Positions 15,082 through 21,726 of a stretch of 37,275 bases of DNA are shown here, piece after piece. The number at the start of each line of letters is the position of its first letter. The first letter of the stretch is position 1. Origin of the DNA: CAJAUT01 sp043809365. Lineage in GTDB: Bacteria > Patescibacteriota > Microgenomatia > UBA1400 > UBA12108. The stretch covers positions 1-37,275 of the forward strand of contig JAZDDW010000038.1 in NCBI GenBank assembly GCA_043809365.1. Reading direction: 5' to 3'. The notes below the pieces were generated by a model, which made no database searches, was not told the DNA's origin, and was given only the letters and a program-made list of their open reading frames with translations. The position numbers and the translations under genes were made by a program.

Positions 15082-16341
15082 TAATGAAGCTCGCAAATGC
15101 TTACGGGAAAAGTATAACAGACAGACAAAGATAAATAGCTCGGTTACACCAGTGTTGATGGCCGCGGCGTGAGCGCCATAACCAGGGATAAAAGCGAGAT
15201 TGAGACAAAGATTGAGTAGGGCGGCAAGTACATAAATTATCAGAACTAAACGATCTCGCTTTTGACTAATCAGCGCCCACATGAGCGGGGCGGTCACATA
15301 AAAGAGGGGGAGGGAGTAGGCGAGGAGTCTAAGAACATCGGTGGCGAGCGTGAGACCCGGCTTAATCAAATTAATTTGGGGAGCAAAAATCCAGAGGCAA
15401 ATGGCAACAAATATCCCCAAGGCGGCAAGGGTAGAGAGGGTGGGGCGAAGGAAAGATTGTTTAGACTTGAGCATGAGGGGATAGGTGGCGTTCATGACAA
15501 AGACCGGGAGAACAAGAATCACATCAAAAATCCGGTAGGCAAAGCCGTATTCACCCACAATGCTTGACGGATGAAAAATACCCAACACGATTGTATCTAG
15601 CTTGGAGGCTAAGACGCTAGCAATAAGAATAAGTCCAAGGATGAGGGAGCGACGGAGGAGGGGGAAAATAGTCGAAAGTCGTAATGTCATAAAGTCGTAA
15701 GGGCGGGGGCCCCCCAGATTACTGCGTATCTGGAGGCATTTCTCAGGCGCAATGGCGCCTGATGTGCATAACAAGAAGAGTGTACAAAGAGCCATCGCGA
15801 GATAGCCCAGGGTGTTGGCGAGAATCAGATTAAAGAGGGTGGGGTGATGCGCGAGAAAATAGAGGGTGAGGAGAGTGCCAACGAGAGAGCCGACAACCAC
15901 GGAAAGGGTGGGGCGCCAGTAGGATAGATTGGATTGAAACCAGGCGTTGCCCGAAGTATAAATACCCTGAAAAATAATGGCTAGGCTCGCCAGCCAAAAA
16001 ATAGATTTGACGGCAGGAGAGTAACCACCAGGCAAGACAATGATAACCAAATTTAGAATTCCAATAACCAGAAGAGAGAGAAAGAAACGAGTAAGAATAA
16101 CGGAGCCGAGGACGGAGCGAAGACGAGCGAGGGTATTACCATAGCGTACTGCCTCGGCATTTAGACCAAAATCGATCGCGGTAAAACCAACAGCGACAAG
16201 AACAAGGACTTTGGTGAGGTTGCCGTAAAGGTCAAGACCGGCGAGGCGAATGATGTAATAAGTGGTGAGGAGGGTGAGGCCTGCGCCAACAAATTTGGCA
16301 ACAAGTTGGGCGAAAGTATTACTTGCGATTTTTTTGAACAT
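15061..16341 (-). CDS. Polysaccharide flippase (Wzx/MATE-like, MOP superfamily)
   Basis: A polytopic membrane protein of about 426 aa with roughly 12 hydrophobic segments, starting FAQLVAKFVGAGLTLLTTYY; the N-terminal GLDLYGNLTKVLVL pattern is typical of O-antigen translocases (RfbX/Wzx). It would move lipid-linked glycans across the membrane. Just upstream on the same strand lie the unknown 114-aa gene and the O-antigen ligase-like gene, so this is a small envelope polysaccharide cluster. The ATG at 16341 has TACACT six bases upstream, suggesting its own leaderless transcript. A GTCGTAA repeat (15676-15700) and the terminal TTCTCAAA repeat are read in frame in a loop (RPYDFMTLRL) and at the C-terminus (ENWRI). 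Confidence 0.85.
   Translation of the reverse strand: MFKKIASNTFAQLVAKFVGAGLTLLTTYYIIRLAGLDLYGNLTKVLVLVAVGFTAIDFGLNAEAVRYGNTLARLRSVLGSVILTRFFLSLLVIGILNLVIIVLPGGYSPAVKSIFWLASLAIIFQGIYTSGNAWFQSNLSYWRPTLSVVVGSLVGTLLTLYFLAHHPTLFNLILANTLGYLAMALCTLFLLCTSGAIAPEKCLQIRSNLGGPRPYDFMTLRLSTIFPLLRRSLILGLILIASVLASKLDTIVLGIFHPSSIVGEYGFAYRIFDVILVLPVFVMNATYPLMLKSKQSFLRPTLSTLAALGIFVAICLWIFAPQINLIKPGLTLATDVLRLLAYSLPLFYVTAPLMWALISQKRDRLVLIIYVLAALLNLCLNLAFIPGYGAHAAAINTGVTELFIFVCLLYFSRKHLRASLFENWRI
15676..15700. repeat. Short tandem repeat, GTCGTAA type, in the flippase gene
   Basis: Three imperfect copies of GTCGTAA(A). The same unit is repeated at 16945-16977 in the O-antigen ligase gene. Both are translated in frame and give TLRL-type residues. 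Confidence 0.7.
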
Positions 16342-16490
16342 GAGAGTAGTGTACAACCTTCAAATAGAGAAGGAGGGTAAATAACCCTTGGGGGGAGGTG
16401 AGGAGGTAGTGATCGAGGAGAAGGAGGGGGAGGAGAGTTGGCGAGAATGTTACAAAAGATTTTGCTGGAATTAGGAGTAAGTAGGGGATC
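16318..16490 (-). pseudogene. Displaced 3' end of an O-antigen ligase gene
   Basis: On the minus strand this encodes LLPLLLLDHYLLTSPQGLF followed by TLLLYLKVVH, almost identical to the C-terminus of the ligase gene at 16842 (LLPLLLLDHYLLTSPQGLF, ILLLYLKVVSH). Over about 75 bp the two DNA copies differ at roughly one base in eight, with GGTAGTGATCGAGGAG identical. There is no start. The frame stays open upstream towards the 114-aa gene. It is a second, orphan copy of the host gene's 3' end, separated from the first by that small gene. Confidence 0.75.
16348..16353 (-). promoter_or_regulatory. -10 element of the flippase gene
   Basis: TACACT on the minus strand, then six bases, then ATG 16341; no Shine-Dalgarno. 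It lies inside the displaced ligase 3' end. Confidence 0.45.
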
Positions 16491-16820
16491 CTAAACAAAT
16501 TGTAATAAACATTGTGTGGGGATCTCTATCCCCTTGTGCTCATGTGGTTTGATTTGGTTTTCCGTTTTGCCAAAAACCTGGCCTTGTTCGTCGCTCATTA
16601 TTCGTATGCAACCATGTGGTGCAATTTGAACTAGTTGGTTCCATAAGTCCAAAAGTCTTGCTTTGACTTCCGGTTGGACTGCGAGAAAATAATCGTGGGT
16701 ATATTTTTCTAGTCGGCTTGAGCCAGTACTATCGGTTGCAAGTACGCTTCCCCCTATTTCTATGGGACCGTGGTAAATTTGGTCTGGATCGACTGATAAT
16801 AGGAATGTTACTTTTGGCAT
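16491..16820 (-). CDS. Hypothetical protein, 109 aa
   Basis: I do not recognise it. The protein (from ATG 16820, MPKVTFLLSVDPDQIYHG) is soluble, with no signal or membrane segment, and mixes beta-like and helical stretches (EVKARLLDLWNQLVQIAP). It has scattered His, Cys and Asp residues but no clear catalytic motif. An in-frame ATG at 16835 would lie upstream of the -10, so 16820 is preferred. It sits between the O-antigen ligase gene and a duplicate of that gene's 3' end, in the same orientation, with its own promoter; base composition is more balanced than its purine-skewed neighbours. This suggests acquired cassette DNA. Confidence 0.65.
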   Translation of the reverse strand: MPKVTFLLSVDPDQIYHGPIEIGGSVLATDSTGSSRLEKYTHDYFLAVQPEVKARLLDLWNQLVQIAPHGCIRIMSDEQGQVFGKTENQIKPHEHKGIEIPTQCLLQFV

Positions 16821-16826
16821 GGGGTA

Positions 16827-16832
16827 AGTATA
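16827..16832 (-). promoter_or_regulatory. -10 element of the 109-aa gene (leaderless)
   Basis: TATACT on the minus strand, six bases, then ATG 16820. TTGTTT lies 17 bases upstream of it as a possible -35, inside the 3' end of the ligase gene. Confidence 0.6.
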
Positions 16833-16841
16833 CACTATGGG

Positions 16842-18128
16842 TCAATGGGAAACAACTTTGAGATAGAGGAGGAGGATAAATAATCCCTGAGGGGAGGTGA
16901 GAAGGTAGTGATCGAGGAGGAGGAGGGGAAGGAGTGGAGCGAAAAGTCGTAAGTCGTAAAGTCGTAAAGTCGTAAAGTGGGGTCGCAAAGAAGACAAAAT
17001 TGCAAGGACGCCGAAGAGGCCGAACCAGGAGAGGAGGAGGGTAAAGGAATTGTGGTCGGGTTGTAATAAACGAAAATTGGGGGCAATGGTGGGGTAGGTG
17101 GAGATAGAGGCATTAGCGCCGGTACCAAAGAGGGGGAAAGAGCGGATAACTTGTAAAGAGATTTGTTGGAGTGAGAGGCGCTGGGTAAAGGAGAGATCGT
17201 TTCTGGCGGGAATGACCAATGACCAATGACCAATGACCAATGAGAACAAAATTGCAAAGTAAATGAGACGGGGGCGCAAAAAGTGTAGGAGACAAAATGG
17301 GAGGACGAGACCAAAAAGAGCAAGGGCGGCAGAGCGGGATTGGGTCAGGCAGACGAGGGTGGTGGTGAGGAGGAGGGGGATAAATAATCTCAAATCATAA
17401 ATTCTCAAATTCTCAAATTTATTTTGTTTTCTTCTAAGTACTAAAACAATTAGGAGGCTTATCACGGCGAAGCCGGCGAGGACGTTGGGGTGGCCAAAGG
17501 TACCGTAGGCGCGAAGTATGGTTGCGCCCAACGAGGCGGTGGCTACACTAGGGGCCCCCACAGAGACCGTTCGTTCGCCTAGGTAGTACATGAGACCACC
17601 AAGCGAGTGACCGAGGGCGACTTGGGCGAGGGCGAGGATAGTTTGGAAGAGGAGGGAGAGGGTAAGAATTAATCTCAAATCATAAATTCTCCAATTCTCA
17701 AATTTAAGTGTGGAAATAAATGACAGATATAAAATCAGGTGAAGAGACCAGGAGAGAGTGGAGAGGGGGTTGGCAGAGAAGAGAAGGTTGGTGAGGAGGG
17801 GGGGGACGAGTAATCTCAAATCCCAAATTCTCAAATTCTCAAATATACTTTGAGGGTCCGACCTGGTCTCCCCCGCTAAGCGGGGTCGACTAAACATCTT
17901 GGCTGCTAGCCATGATTTCCTTAGCAGGTCGGACCCTAGGAACAACAGAATCAAACAATCCAAAAAATATATGGTGGGGGAGAGGTAGTCGATGCGGATG
18001 CCATACACTAGGGTAGAGTTGGGCCAAAAATGCAGTCCCAGTTGGGTGGCGGAGAAAAAAATAATCAGGCCGACGAGAAGATTACTGATTACTCGCGGGG
18101 CGAAGCGCGAGAAAGAGGCGGCGGTCAA
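16842..18128 (-). CDS. O-antigen ligase/polymerase-like membrane protein
   Basis: About 428 aa with ten or more hydrophobic segments. The region PSVATASLGATILRAYGTFGH, PNVLAGFAV is the typical Wzy/WaaL periplasmic signature (RxxGTFGHPN), and FGTGANASISTYPT and PDHNSFTLLLSWFGLFG follow as usual for Wzy_C. It would polymerise or transfer surface polysaccharide. The start is uncertain: the frame is open back to 18278 but would overlap jag by about 200 bases, so TTG 18128 (47-base overlap) is used. The gene is full of in-frame repeats: three copies of a 33-bp unit giving FENLRIYDLRL-like peptides, a GTCGTAAA array, a GACCAAT array and a palindromic element. These lie in loops beside membrane segments. 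Confidence 0.85.
   Translation of the reverse strand: MTAASFSRFAPRVISNLLVGLIIFFSATQLGLHFWPNSTLVYGIRIDYLSPTIYFLDCLILLFLGSDLLRKSWLAAKMFSRPRLAGETRSDPQSIFENLRIWDLRLLVPPLLTNLLFSANPLSTLSWSLHLILYLSFISTLKFENWRIYDLRLILTLSLLFQTILALAQVALGHSLGGLMYYLGERTVSVGAPSVATASLGATILRAYGTFGHPNVLAGFAVISLLIVLVLRRKQNKFENLRIYDLRLFIPLLLTTTLVCLTQSRSAALALFGLVLPFCLLHFLRPRLIYFAILFSLVIGHWSLVIPARNDLSFTQRLSLQQISLQVIRSFPLFGTGANASISTYPTIAPNFRLLQPDHNSFTLLLSWFGLFGVLAILSSLRPHFTTLRLYDLRLFAPLLPLLLLDHYLLTSPQGLFILLLYLKVVSH
16945..16977. repeat. Short tandem repeat, GTCGTAAA x ~4, in the ligase gene
   Basis: Four copies of GTCGTAA(A) in tandem. Read in frame on the minus strand it gives HFTTLRLYDLRLF, close to the peptides from the unrelated TTCTCAAA repeats. 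Confidence 0.85.
17212..17242. repeat. Short tandem repeat, GACCAAT x ~4, in the ligase gene
   Basis: Over four tandem copies of the 7-bp unit GACCAAT. Three units equal seven codons, giving the peptide LVIGHWSLVI in a loop or membrane edge. Confidence 0.9.
17388..17420. repeat. 33-bp repeat, copy 1, in the ligase gene
   Basis: CTCAAATCATAAATTCTCAA followed by further TTCTCAAA units. Encodes FENLRIYDLRL on the minus strand. Confidence 0.85.
17672..17705. repeat. 33-bp repeat, copy 2, in the ligase gene
   Basis: Same 33-bp unit with CTCC in place of CTC. Encodes FENWRIYDLRL in the same frame as the other copies. Confidence 0.85.
17812..17844. repeat. 33-bp repeat, copy 3, in the ligase gene
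   Basis: Same unit with CATAA changed to CCCAA. Encodes FENLRIWDLRL in the same frame. It is only nine bases from the palindromic element. Confidence 0.85.
17853..17937. repeat. Palindromic element with 13-bp terminal inverted repeats, inside a gene
   Basis: AGGGTCCGACCTG (17853-17865) and CAGGTCGGACCCT (17925-17937) are perfect inverted repeats bounding an 85-bp unit with an inner hairpin (CCCCGCTAAGCGGGG). It is translated within the ligase gene as a loop beginning GSDLLRKSWLAAKMFSR. Related copies are at 10314-10371 and 19288-19347. No transposase is encoded. Confidence 0.85.
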
Positions 18129-18543
18129 TGCCTTCTCCTTGGGAATAGCTCGTAAATTTGGCATCATCCTGGAACATGAGGTGGATTTGGCGGCGCTCGG
18201 TAGAGGAGAGGGGAGGGAAAGCCGCGGCGATGCTCGTTTGCTCGATCTCGGCTTTCGCTCGCTCAACCATGGTTTCAAGAGTCCCTAGACGACGAGCACG
18301 ATAGCCGGCAACGTCCAGGAGAATGTGGCGGTGAGTCTCACCTTGGTTGAGCATGAGAGAGATGAGAAGTTGAAGAGAGTCTAGAGTGGTTGCAAATCTG
18401 CCAATGAGGCGTCCAGCCTCCATTTCGTCCATGTCAATCGTGATCTTGATGAGATCATCTTCTTCGACAATAAGGATTTGATCACTCCCAATATCAAAAA
18501 ATCCCAATAGTCCGTGAATCTTGTTAAGGTCGTCTTTGTGCAT
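18082..18543 (-). CDS. jag: KhpB/Jag RNA-binding protein
   Basis: A 153-aa single-strand RNA-binding protein with a KH domain (EMEAGRLIGRFATTLDSLQLL, matching the GxxG loop region with G-R-F-A) and a C-terminal R3H domain (STERRQIHLMFQDD, then SYSQGEGIDRR). The N-terminal Jag_N region seen in longer homologs is absent. Jag/KhpB works with KhpA on RNA and is linked to cell division and envelope growth in gram-positives. The start lies within the last 20 bases of yidC, with the AAGGAG ribosome-binding site inside yidC, so the two are translationally coupled in the classical order. Confidence 0.92.
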   Translation of the reverse strand: MHKDDLNKIHGLLGFFDIGSDQILIVEEDDLIKITIDMDEMEAGRLIGRFATTLDSLQLLISLMLNQGETHRHILLDVAGYRARRLGTLETMVERAKAEIEQTSIAAAFPPLSSTERRQIHLMFQDDAKFTSYSQGEGIDRRLFLALRPASNQ

Positions 18544-19276
18544 ATTTCTCCTTTATGGTGCGTATTTTTTTGACGTAAGTTAAAAGGCCTCCGGGGCCAG
18601 ATACCACTAACTGTTGGATTAGGGAGAAGGCGGTGGTGATGACCCAGTAGAGGGCAAGCCCGGAGGGGAACTGCAGAGAAAAAATCACAGTCATAATGGG
18701 CATCATAAAAACCATTTGCTGTTGCATGGAGGTAGCCATCTCGGCCACGTCTTCTTTTTGCTCTTTGGTCCCTTGGCGTTTTTCTGGTTCATTTTCAATG
18801 GCGGGGAGGAGAGCCATAGAGGTGACTAGTTGGAGGATTCCGGCTAAAGCGGGGAGAATGTAGGTAGTATCTTTGCTTTTGAGATCCCAGAGGAAGAAGG
18901 CGGTATTAATTTCGCCCATACCGTCTCCACCCAGGGTTTTCATAAAGACTTGATAGAGAGCAATCAAGACCACAAATTGGGCAATAAAGGGCAAGCAACC
19001 AGCGGCGGGGTTGACGCCATGAGTTTTATAAAACTCTAACTGTTTTTGTTGGAAAAGCTTTTTGTCGTGGCCATGTTTCTTTTTGAGGGCATCGAGCTCG
19101 GGCTTGAGCGAGGCCATTTTTTTGGCAGACTTGAGTTGGGGGAGAGTAAAGGGGATGAGGATACCGCGAACTATGAGGGTTAGGAGAATGATGGCAAACC
19201 CTAAGTTGTGGCCGGTAATCTGATACAGCCAGAGCAGGGAATTGAGAATGGGTTGGTAGATAAATTGGTGATACAT
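18524..19276 (-). CDS. yidC: Membrane protein insertase YidC/Oxa1
   Basis: YidC inserts proteins into the cytoplasmic membrane, alone or with SecYEG. The 250-aa protein has the short gram-positive-type architecture: five membrane segments including GFAIILLTLIVRGILIPFTL (with the conserved Arg in the hydrophilic groove), the cytoplasmic hairpin KPELDALKKKHGHDKKLFQQ, the segment PAAGCLPFIAQFVVLIALYQ, and the last two segments near FMMPIMTVIFSLQFPSGLAL. There is no lipoprotein signal. An AAGGAT ribosome-binding site precedes the ATG, and a palindromic element fills the gap to yidD. Confidence 0.95.
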   Translation of the reverse strand: MYHQFIYQPILNSLLWLYQITGHNLGFAIILLTLIVRGILIPFTLPQLKSAKKMASLKPELDALKKKHGHDKKLFQQKQLEFYKTHGVNPAAGCLPFIAQFVVLIALYQVFMKTLGGDGMGEINTAFFLWDLKSKDTTYILPALAGILQLVTSMALLPAIENEPEKRQGTKEQKEDVAEMATSMQQQMVFMMPIMTVIFSLQFPSGLALYWVITTAFSLIQQLVVSGPGGLLTYVKKIRTIKEKYAQRRP

Positions 19277-19287
19277 GAATATCCTTT

Positions 19288-19347
19288 AGGGTCTGACCTT
19301 CCCTCGCTATCGCTTCGGGTTGGGCACTTCCTTCAAGGTCAGACCCT
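19288..19347. repeat. Palindromic element between yidD and yidC
   Basis: AGGGTCTGACCTT (19288-19300) and AAGGTCAGACCCT (19335-19347) are perfect 13-bp inverted repeats around a 34-bp centre. The ends match those of the 17853 element except for two positions, so they belong to one family. Transcribed in the yidD-yidC operon, it would fold into a strong hairpin just before the yidC ribosome-binding site. Confidence 0.85.
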
Positions 19348-19353
19348 CCCTGT

Positions 19354-19569
19354 TTACGGGACTGGATCAAACCCACCCGGAGACCATGGGTGACATTTTA
19401 GCAGTCTTTGAGCAGATAACCAAGCGCCCTTGAGTAAACCATGCTTAACAAAGGCTTGTTTAACGTAGAGAGAACAGGTTGGAGAGTGGCGACAATGACC
19501 AGGGGAAAGGCCCAAATTGCGAGCGAGGGACTTGAGGTATGGAGAAAGACGACGATAAAAGTTGAACAT
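19354..19569 (-). CDS. yidD: Membrane protein insertion efficiency factor YidD
   Basis: A 71-aa protein with the family pattern: YLKSLARNLGLSPGHCRHSP, TCSLYVKQAFVKHGLLKG, and the C-terminal RLLKCHPWSPGGFDPVP. The three conserved Cys are present. YidD is a small amphipathic protein that helps YidC. It lies between rnpA and yidC in the usual order. Confidence 0.95.
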   Translation of the reverse strand: MFNFYRRLSPYLKSLARNLGLSPGHCRHSPTCSLYVKQAFVKHGLLKGAWLSAQRLLKCHPWSPGGFDPVP

Positions 19570-19571
19570 AC

Positions 19572-19607
19572 GATTAAACCATTACACCATTAAAACATTA
19601 AACTATT
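19572..19607. repeat. Short tandem repeat between rnpA and yidD
   Basis: Imperfect units ATTAAACC, ATTACACC, ATTAAAAC, ATTAAACT. It overlaps the rnpA 3' end (encoding SLMF and the stop). Similar in style to the ATTAGACC array at 14354. Confidence 0.7.
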
Positions 19608-19913
19608 GAGCTCGGAGATGATTTGCTGTTTGGTGGTAGGTGATTTTTCGAGAGAAAGGGGCTTGTAAACTACGACACAGTCAAGCTGGCGAGCTTTGAT
19701 CAGGGGCCAGAGAGTGTCGTAGGTTAGGCGCTTGAGCCAATTGCGGGTTGTGGCGAGTTTTGAGAGTTTTTTGGGGACAATGATCGACAGGCGGGAGTAT
19801 AGAGTATGTGGTGTAGAGTATAGGGTGAGGTGTGGGGTCACAGCCCGAGATGCACGAGCGCGGAAACGAAGGAACTCGGTGCGAAGGGGAAATTTGTGGA
19901 AGGCAGAGATCAT
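19590..19913 (-). CDS. rnpA: Ribonuclease P protein component
   Basis: RnpA binds RNase P RNA and matures tRNA 5' ends. The 107-aa protein starts at ATG 19913 (MISAFHKFPLRTEFLRFR); the motif TTRNWLKRLTYDTLW corresponds to the conserved RNRxKR region, with Trp and Leu in place of some usual residues, and IIVPKKLSKLAT precedes it. The short N-terminus contains an in-frame tandem repeat (19795-19831) giving LTLYSTPHTLYS, in the beta-strand region before the RNR motif. It sits 7 bases after rpmH, as is usual in the origin region. The ORF could be extended upstream but would overlap rpmH. Confidence 0.9.
   Translation of the reverse strand: MISAFHKFPLRTEFLRFRARASRAVTPHLTLYSTPHTLYSRLSIIVPKKLSKLATTRNWLKRLTYDTLWPLIKARQLDCVVVYKPLSLEKSPTTKQQIISELNSLMF
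19795..19831. repeat. Short tandem repeat inside rnpA
   Basis: Units of the type TAGAGTATAG(G) and GTGTAGAGTA repeat imperfectly. They encode TLYSTPHTLYS within RnpA. Confidence 0.6.
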
Positions 19914-19920
19914 GTGGACA

Positions 19921-20055
19921 TTATACTGTGAGTTTGGCGCGGCCTTCGGAGCGGCGGCGGGAGAGCACAATCCTCCCCTTGTGGGTGGACATGCGCTTCA
20001 TAAAACCGTGAGTGTTGCGGCGTTTGATTTTTTTGGGCTGATAGGTGCGTTTCAT
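19921..20055 (-). CDS. rpmH: 50S ribosomal protein L34
   Basis: This 44-codon gene reads MKRTYQPKKIKRRNTHGF, then MKRMSTHKGRIVLSRRR, SEGRAKLTV, which is a full-length L34 with the conserved N-terminus and basic core. It stabilises the 23S rRNA domain near the exit tunnel. It is the first gene of the minus-strand rpmH-rnpA-yidD-yidC-jag cluster and lies back to back with dnaA, with about 90 bases between, as in most bacteria. Confidence 0.97.
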   Translation of the reverse strand: MKRTYQPKKIKRRNTHGFMKRMSTHKGRIVLSRRRSEGRAKLTV

Positions 20056-20122
20056 TGCACGAATTGTAACACGGGAAGAGGGGATTTGTCACGGTGAGAT
20101 CTATTTTCACTACATTGCCCGG

Positions 20123-20142
20123 TGTGGAAAAGTTGTGGATAA
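20123..20142. promoter_or_regulatory. DnaA boxes upstream of dnaA
   Basis: TGTGGAAAA (20123-20131) and TGTGGATAA (20134-20142; the reverse of the consensus TTATCCACA) lie immediately before the dnaA start codon, probably for autoregulation or as part of a bipartite origin. Confidence 0.75.
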
Positions 20143-20144
20143 TA

Positions 20145-21494
20145 ATGATTATGGAGATTGTAACAACCTGGAAAGCGGTGCTGGCAGAATTAGAGCTCTC
20201 AATTTCTCCGGTCTATTTCCCCACTTGGATCAAGCCATTGTCGATTGCGTCGATTGAAGGCCTGGAAAGGGGAGGGCAACTGGCGACAATTTTGTGTCCT
20301 TCGAGCTATCATCAAACGATGCTTGAGCGACGATATAAAGAGCAGGTAAGGAGGAGTATCGAGAGAATTAGTGGCAAGCAAACGGAGTTGGCCTACATTG
20401 TGGGAAAAGACGAAAAAGTATTAAATTTGGTAACCAAATCGCCTTTATTCGAAGAAAGGGTGAGTGAGAGCGGAAGCGGATCGCACAACTTAAACCCACG
20501 ATTGACATTTGAAACATATGTTGTTGGGTCGTCAAATAATTTTGCTTATGCGGCGGCACAAGGTGCGGCTAAGACCCCGGGTACACGATATAACCCACTA
20601 TTTATCTACGGGGGGGTGGGGCTCGGGAAAACACACCTGATGCATGCAGTGGGCCACGCCATCTACGCCGAACATCCAGATTGGAATATTATGTATATTT
20701 CGGCAGAGACTTTTGGGAGCGATTTGATTGCAAGTTTACAAAACAAAAAAACTCCAGCGTTTAAGAAAAAGTATCGAGCACCCAACGTGCTGCTGGTAGA
20801 TGACGTTCAATTTATCGCAGGGAAGGAGTATATCCAAGAAGAGTTTTTCCACACATTTAATGCTTTGTATATGTCGCAGCGGCAGGTGGTTTTGACTTCG
20901 GACCGGCCGCCACAGGAAATAGTGAAGTTAGAGGAGCGGCTGTCGTCGCGATTTATGGGGGGGCTGATGGTGGACGTGCAGGCTCCCGACTTTGAAACGA
21001 GAGTGGCGATCCTGACCCAAAAATGTGCATCTTTTGGAATCAGTGTGCCGGGAGAGACGATGGCACTCATTGCAGAAAAGGCCACCGGAAACATTCGCGA
21101 ACTGGAGGGGGCCCTACAAGCAATCTGGGCTAAGGCTGGGAGTGAGGGAGGGGAGATAACGGCCGAGCTGGTGCGGACACATTTTGGGGCGGAGAGTGAA
21201 CGCCGAACCCAGCGGGTCAAGCCCAATAGTGTAATCAGCAAAACGGCTCAGTATTTTGTGTTTAAAACCACGGAACTGACTGGGGGTAGTCGTAAGGCAC
21301 CACTGACTGCCGCTCGCCATACCGCGATGTATCTAATGTATAAAGAGCTGGGGATACCCTATGAACAGATTGGGCGGTTGTTTGGGGGACGCGACCATAC
21401 TACGGTGATGCATGCAGTCGAAAAAATTACTGGTCAATTAAAGACTGACCCGGCGGTAGCGAAAGTAATCGCCGATATAAAACATGGGCTTTAA
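20145..21494 (+). CDS. dnaA: Chromosomal replication initiator DnaA
   Basis: Full-length DnaA of about 449 aa. Domain I at the N-terminus (TTWKAVLAELELSISPVYF), a short linker, then the AAA+ domain with Walker A GGVGLGKTHL (about 156-165), Walker B VLLVDDVQFIAG, and sensor motifs (LSSRFMGGLM). The C-terminal DNA-binding domain ends with the signature GGRDHTTVMHAVEKI. It binds DnaA boxes and opens oriC. I chose ATG 20145; a GTG at 20094 is in frame but would include the DnaA boxes. ATG 20151 is also possible. Confidence 0.97.
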   Translation: MIMEIVTTWKAVLAELELSISPVYFPTWIKPLSIASIEGLERGGQLATILCPSSYHQTMLERRYKEQVRRSIERISGKQTELAYIVGKDEKVLNLVTKSPLFEERVSESGSGSHNLNPRLTFETYVVGSSNNFAYAAAQGAAKTPGTRYNPLFIYGGVGLGKTHLMHAVGHAIYAEHPDWNIMYISAETFGSDLIASLQNKKTPAFKKKYRAPNVLLVDDVQFIAGKEYIQEEFFHTFNALYMSQRQVVLTSDRPPQEIVKLEERLSSRFMGGLMVDVQAPDFETRVAILTQKCASFGISVPGETMALIAEKATGNIRELEGALQAIWAKAGSEGGEITAELVRTHFGAESERRTQRVKPNSVISKTAQYFVFKTTELTGGSRKAPLTAARHTAMYLMYKELGIPYEQIGRLFGGRDHTTVMHAVEKITGQLKTDPAVAKVIADIKHGL

Positions 21495-21726
21495 GTTGTC
21501 CACCCAAAATGTGGGTAACTTTGTGGAAAAGGGAGGGAAAAATATGATAATACAGGGGGAAAAGTGGGGAAAGGTAAGTTTTCCACCGAGCTACACAGTT
21601 ATCCCCAAAGTTGTCCACGAACCTTTCCACGGACTCCACCCCAAGGTTATCCCCCAATCCACCGTCCCTACTACTGCCACTACCTTAATAATTAATAGTT
21701 TGTAATAATAGTAAGAGGAAAAACTT
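21495..21726. other. oriC: Replication origin oriC (dnaA-dnaN intergenic)
   Basis: At least eight DnaA-box-like 9-mers cluster here: TTGTCCACC (21496), TGTGGGTAA (21510), TGTGGAAAA (21522), TTTTCCACC (21579), TTATCCCCA (21599), TTGTCCACG (21611), CTTTCCACG (21623), TTATCCCCC (21647). None is the perfect consensus TTATCCACA; all differ by one or two bases. An A/T-rich stretch (21681-21720, with TTAATAATTAATAG) follows and is a likely DNA unwinding element. The context between dnaA and dnaN supports the call. Confidence 0.88.

Noticed and set aside
17212..17242. CRISPR-like array
   Set aside because: The repeats are 7-8 bp in direct contact with no spacers, and no cas genes are present.
18129..18278. 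N-terminal extension of the O-antigen ligase gene
   Set aside because: It would overlap jag by about 200 bases and reads as a basic, low-complexity sequence antiphase to the jag R3H domain.
20094..20144. Longer dnaA from GTG 20094
   Set aside because: The added residues do not look like DnaA domain I and would be encoded by the DnaA boxes; ATG 20145 gives the usual N-terminus.
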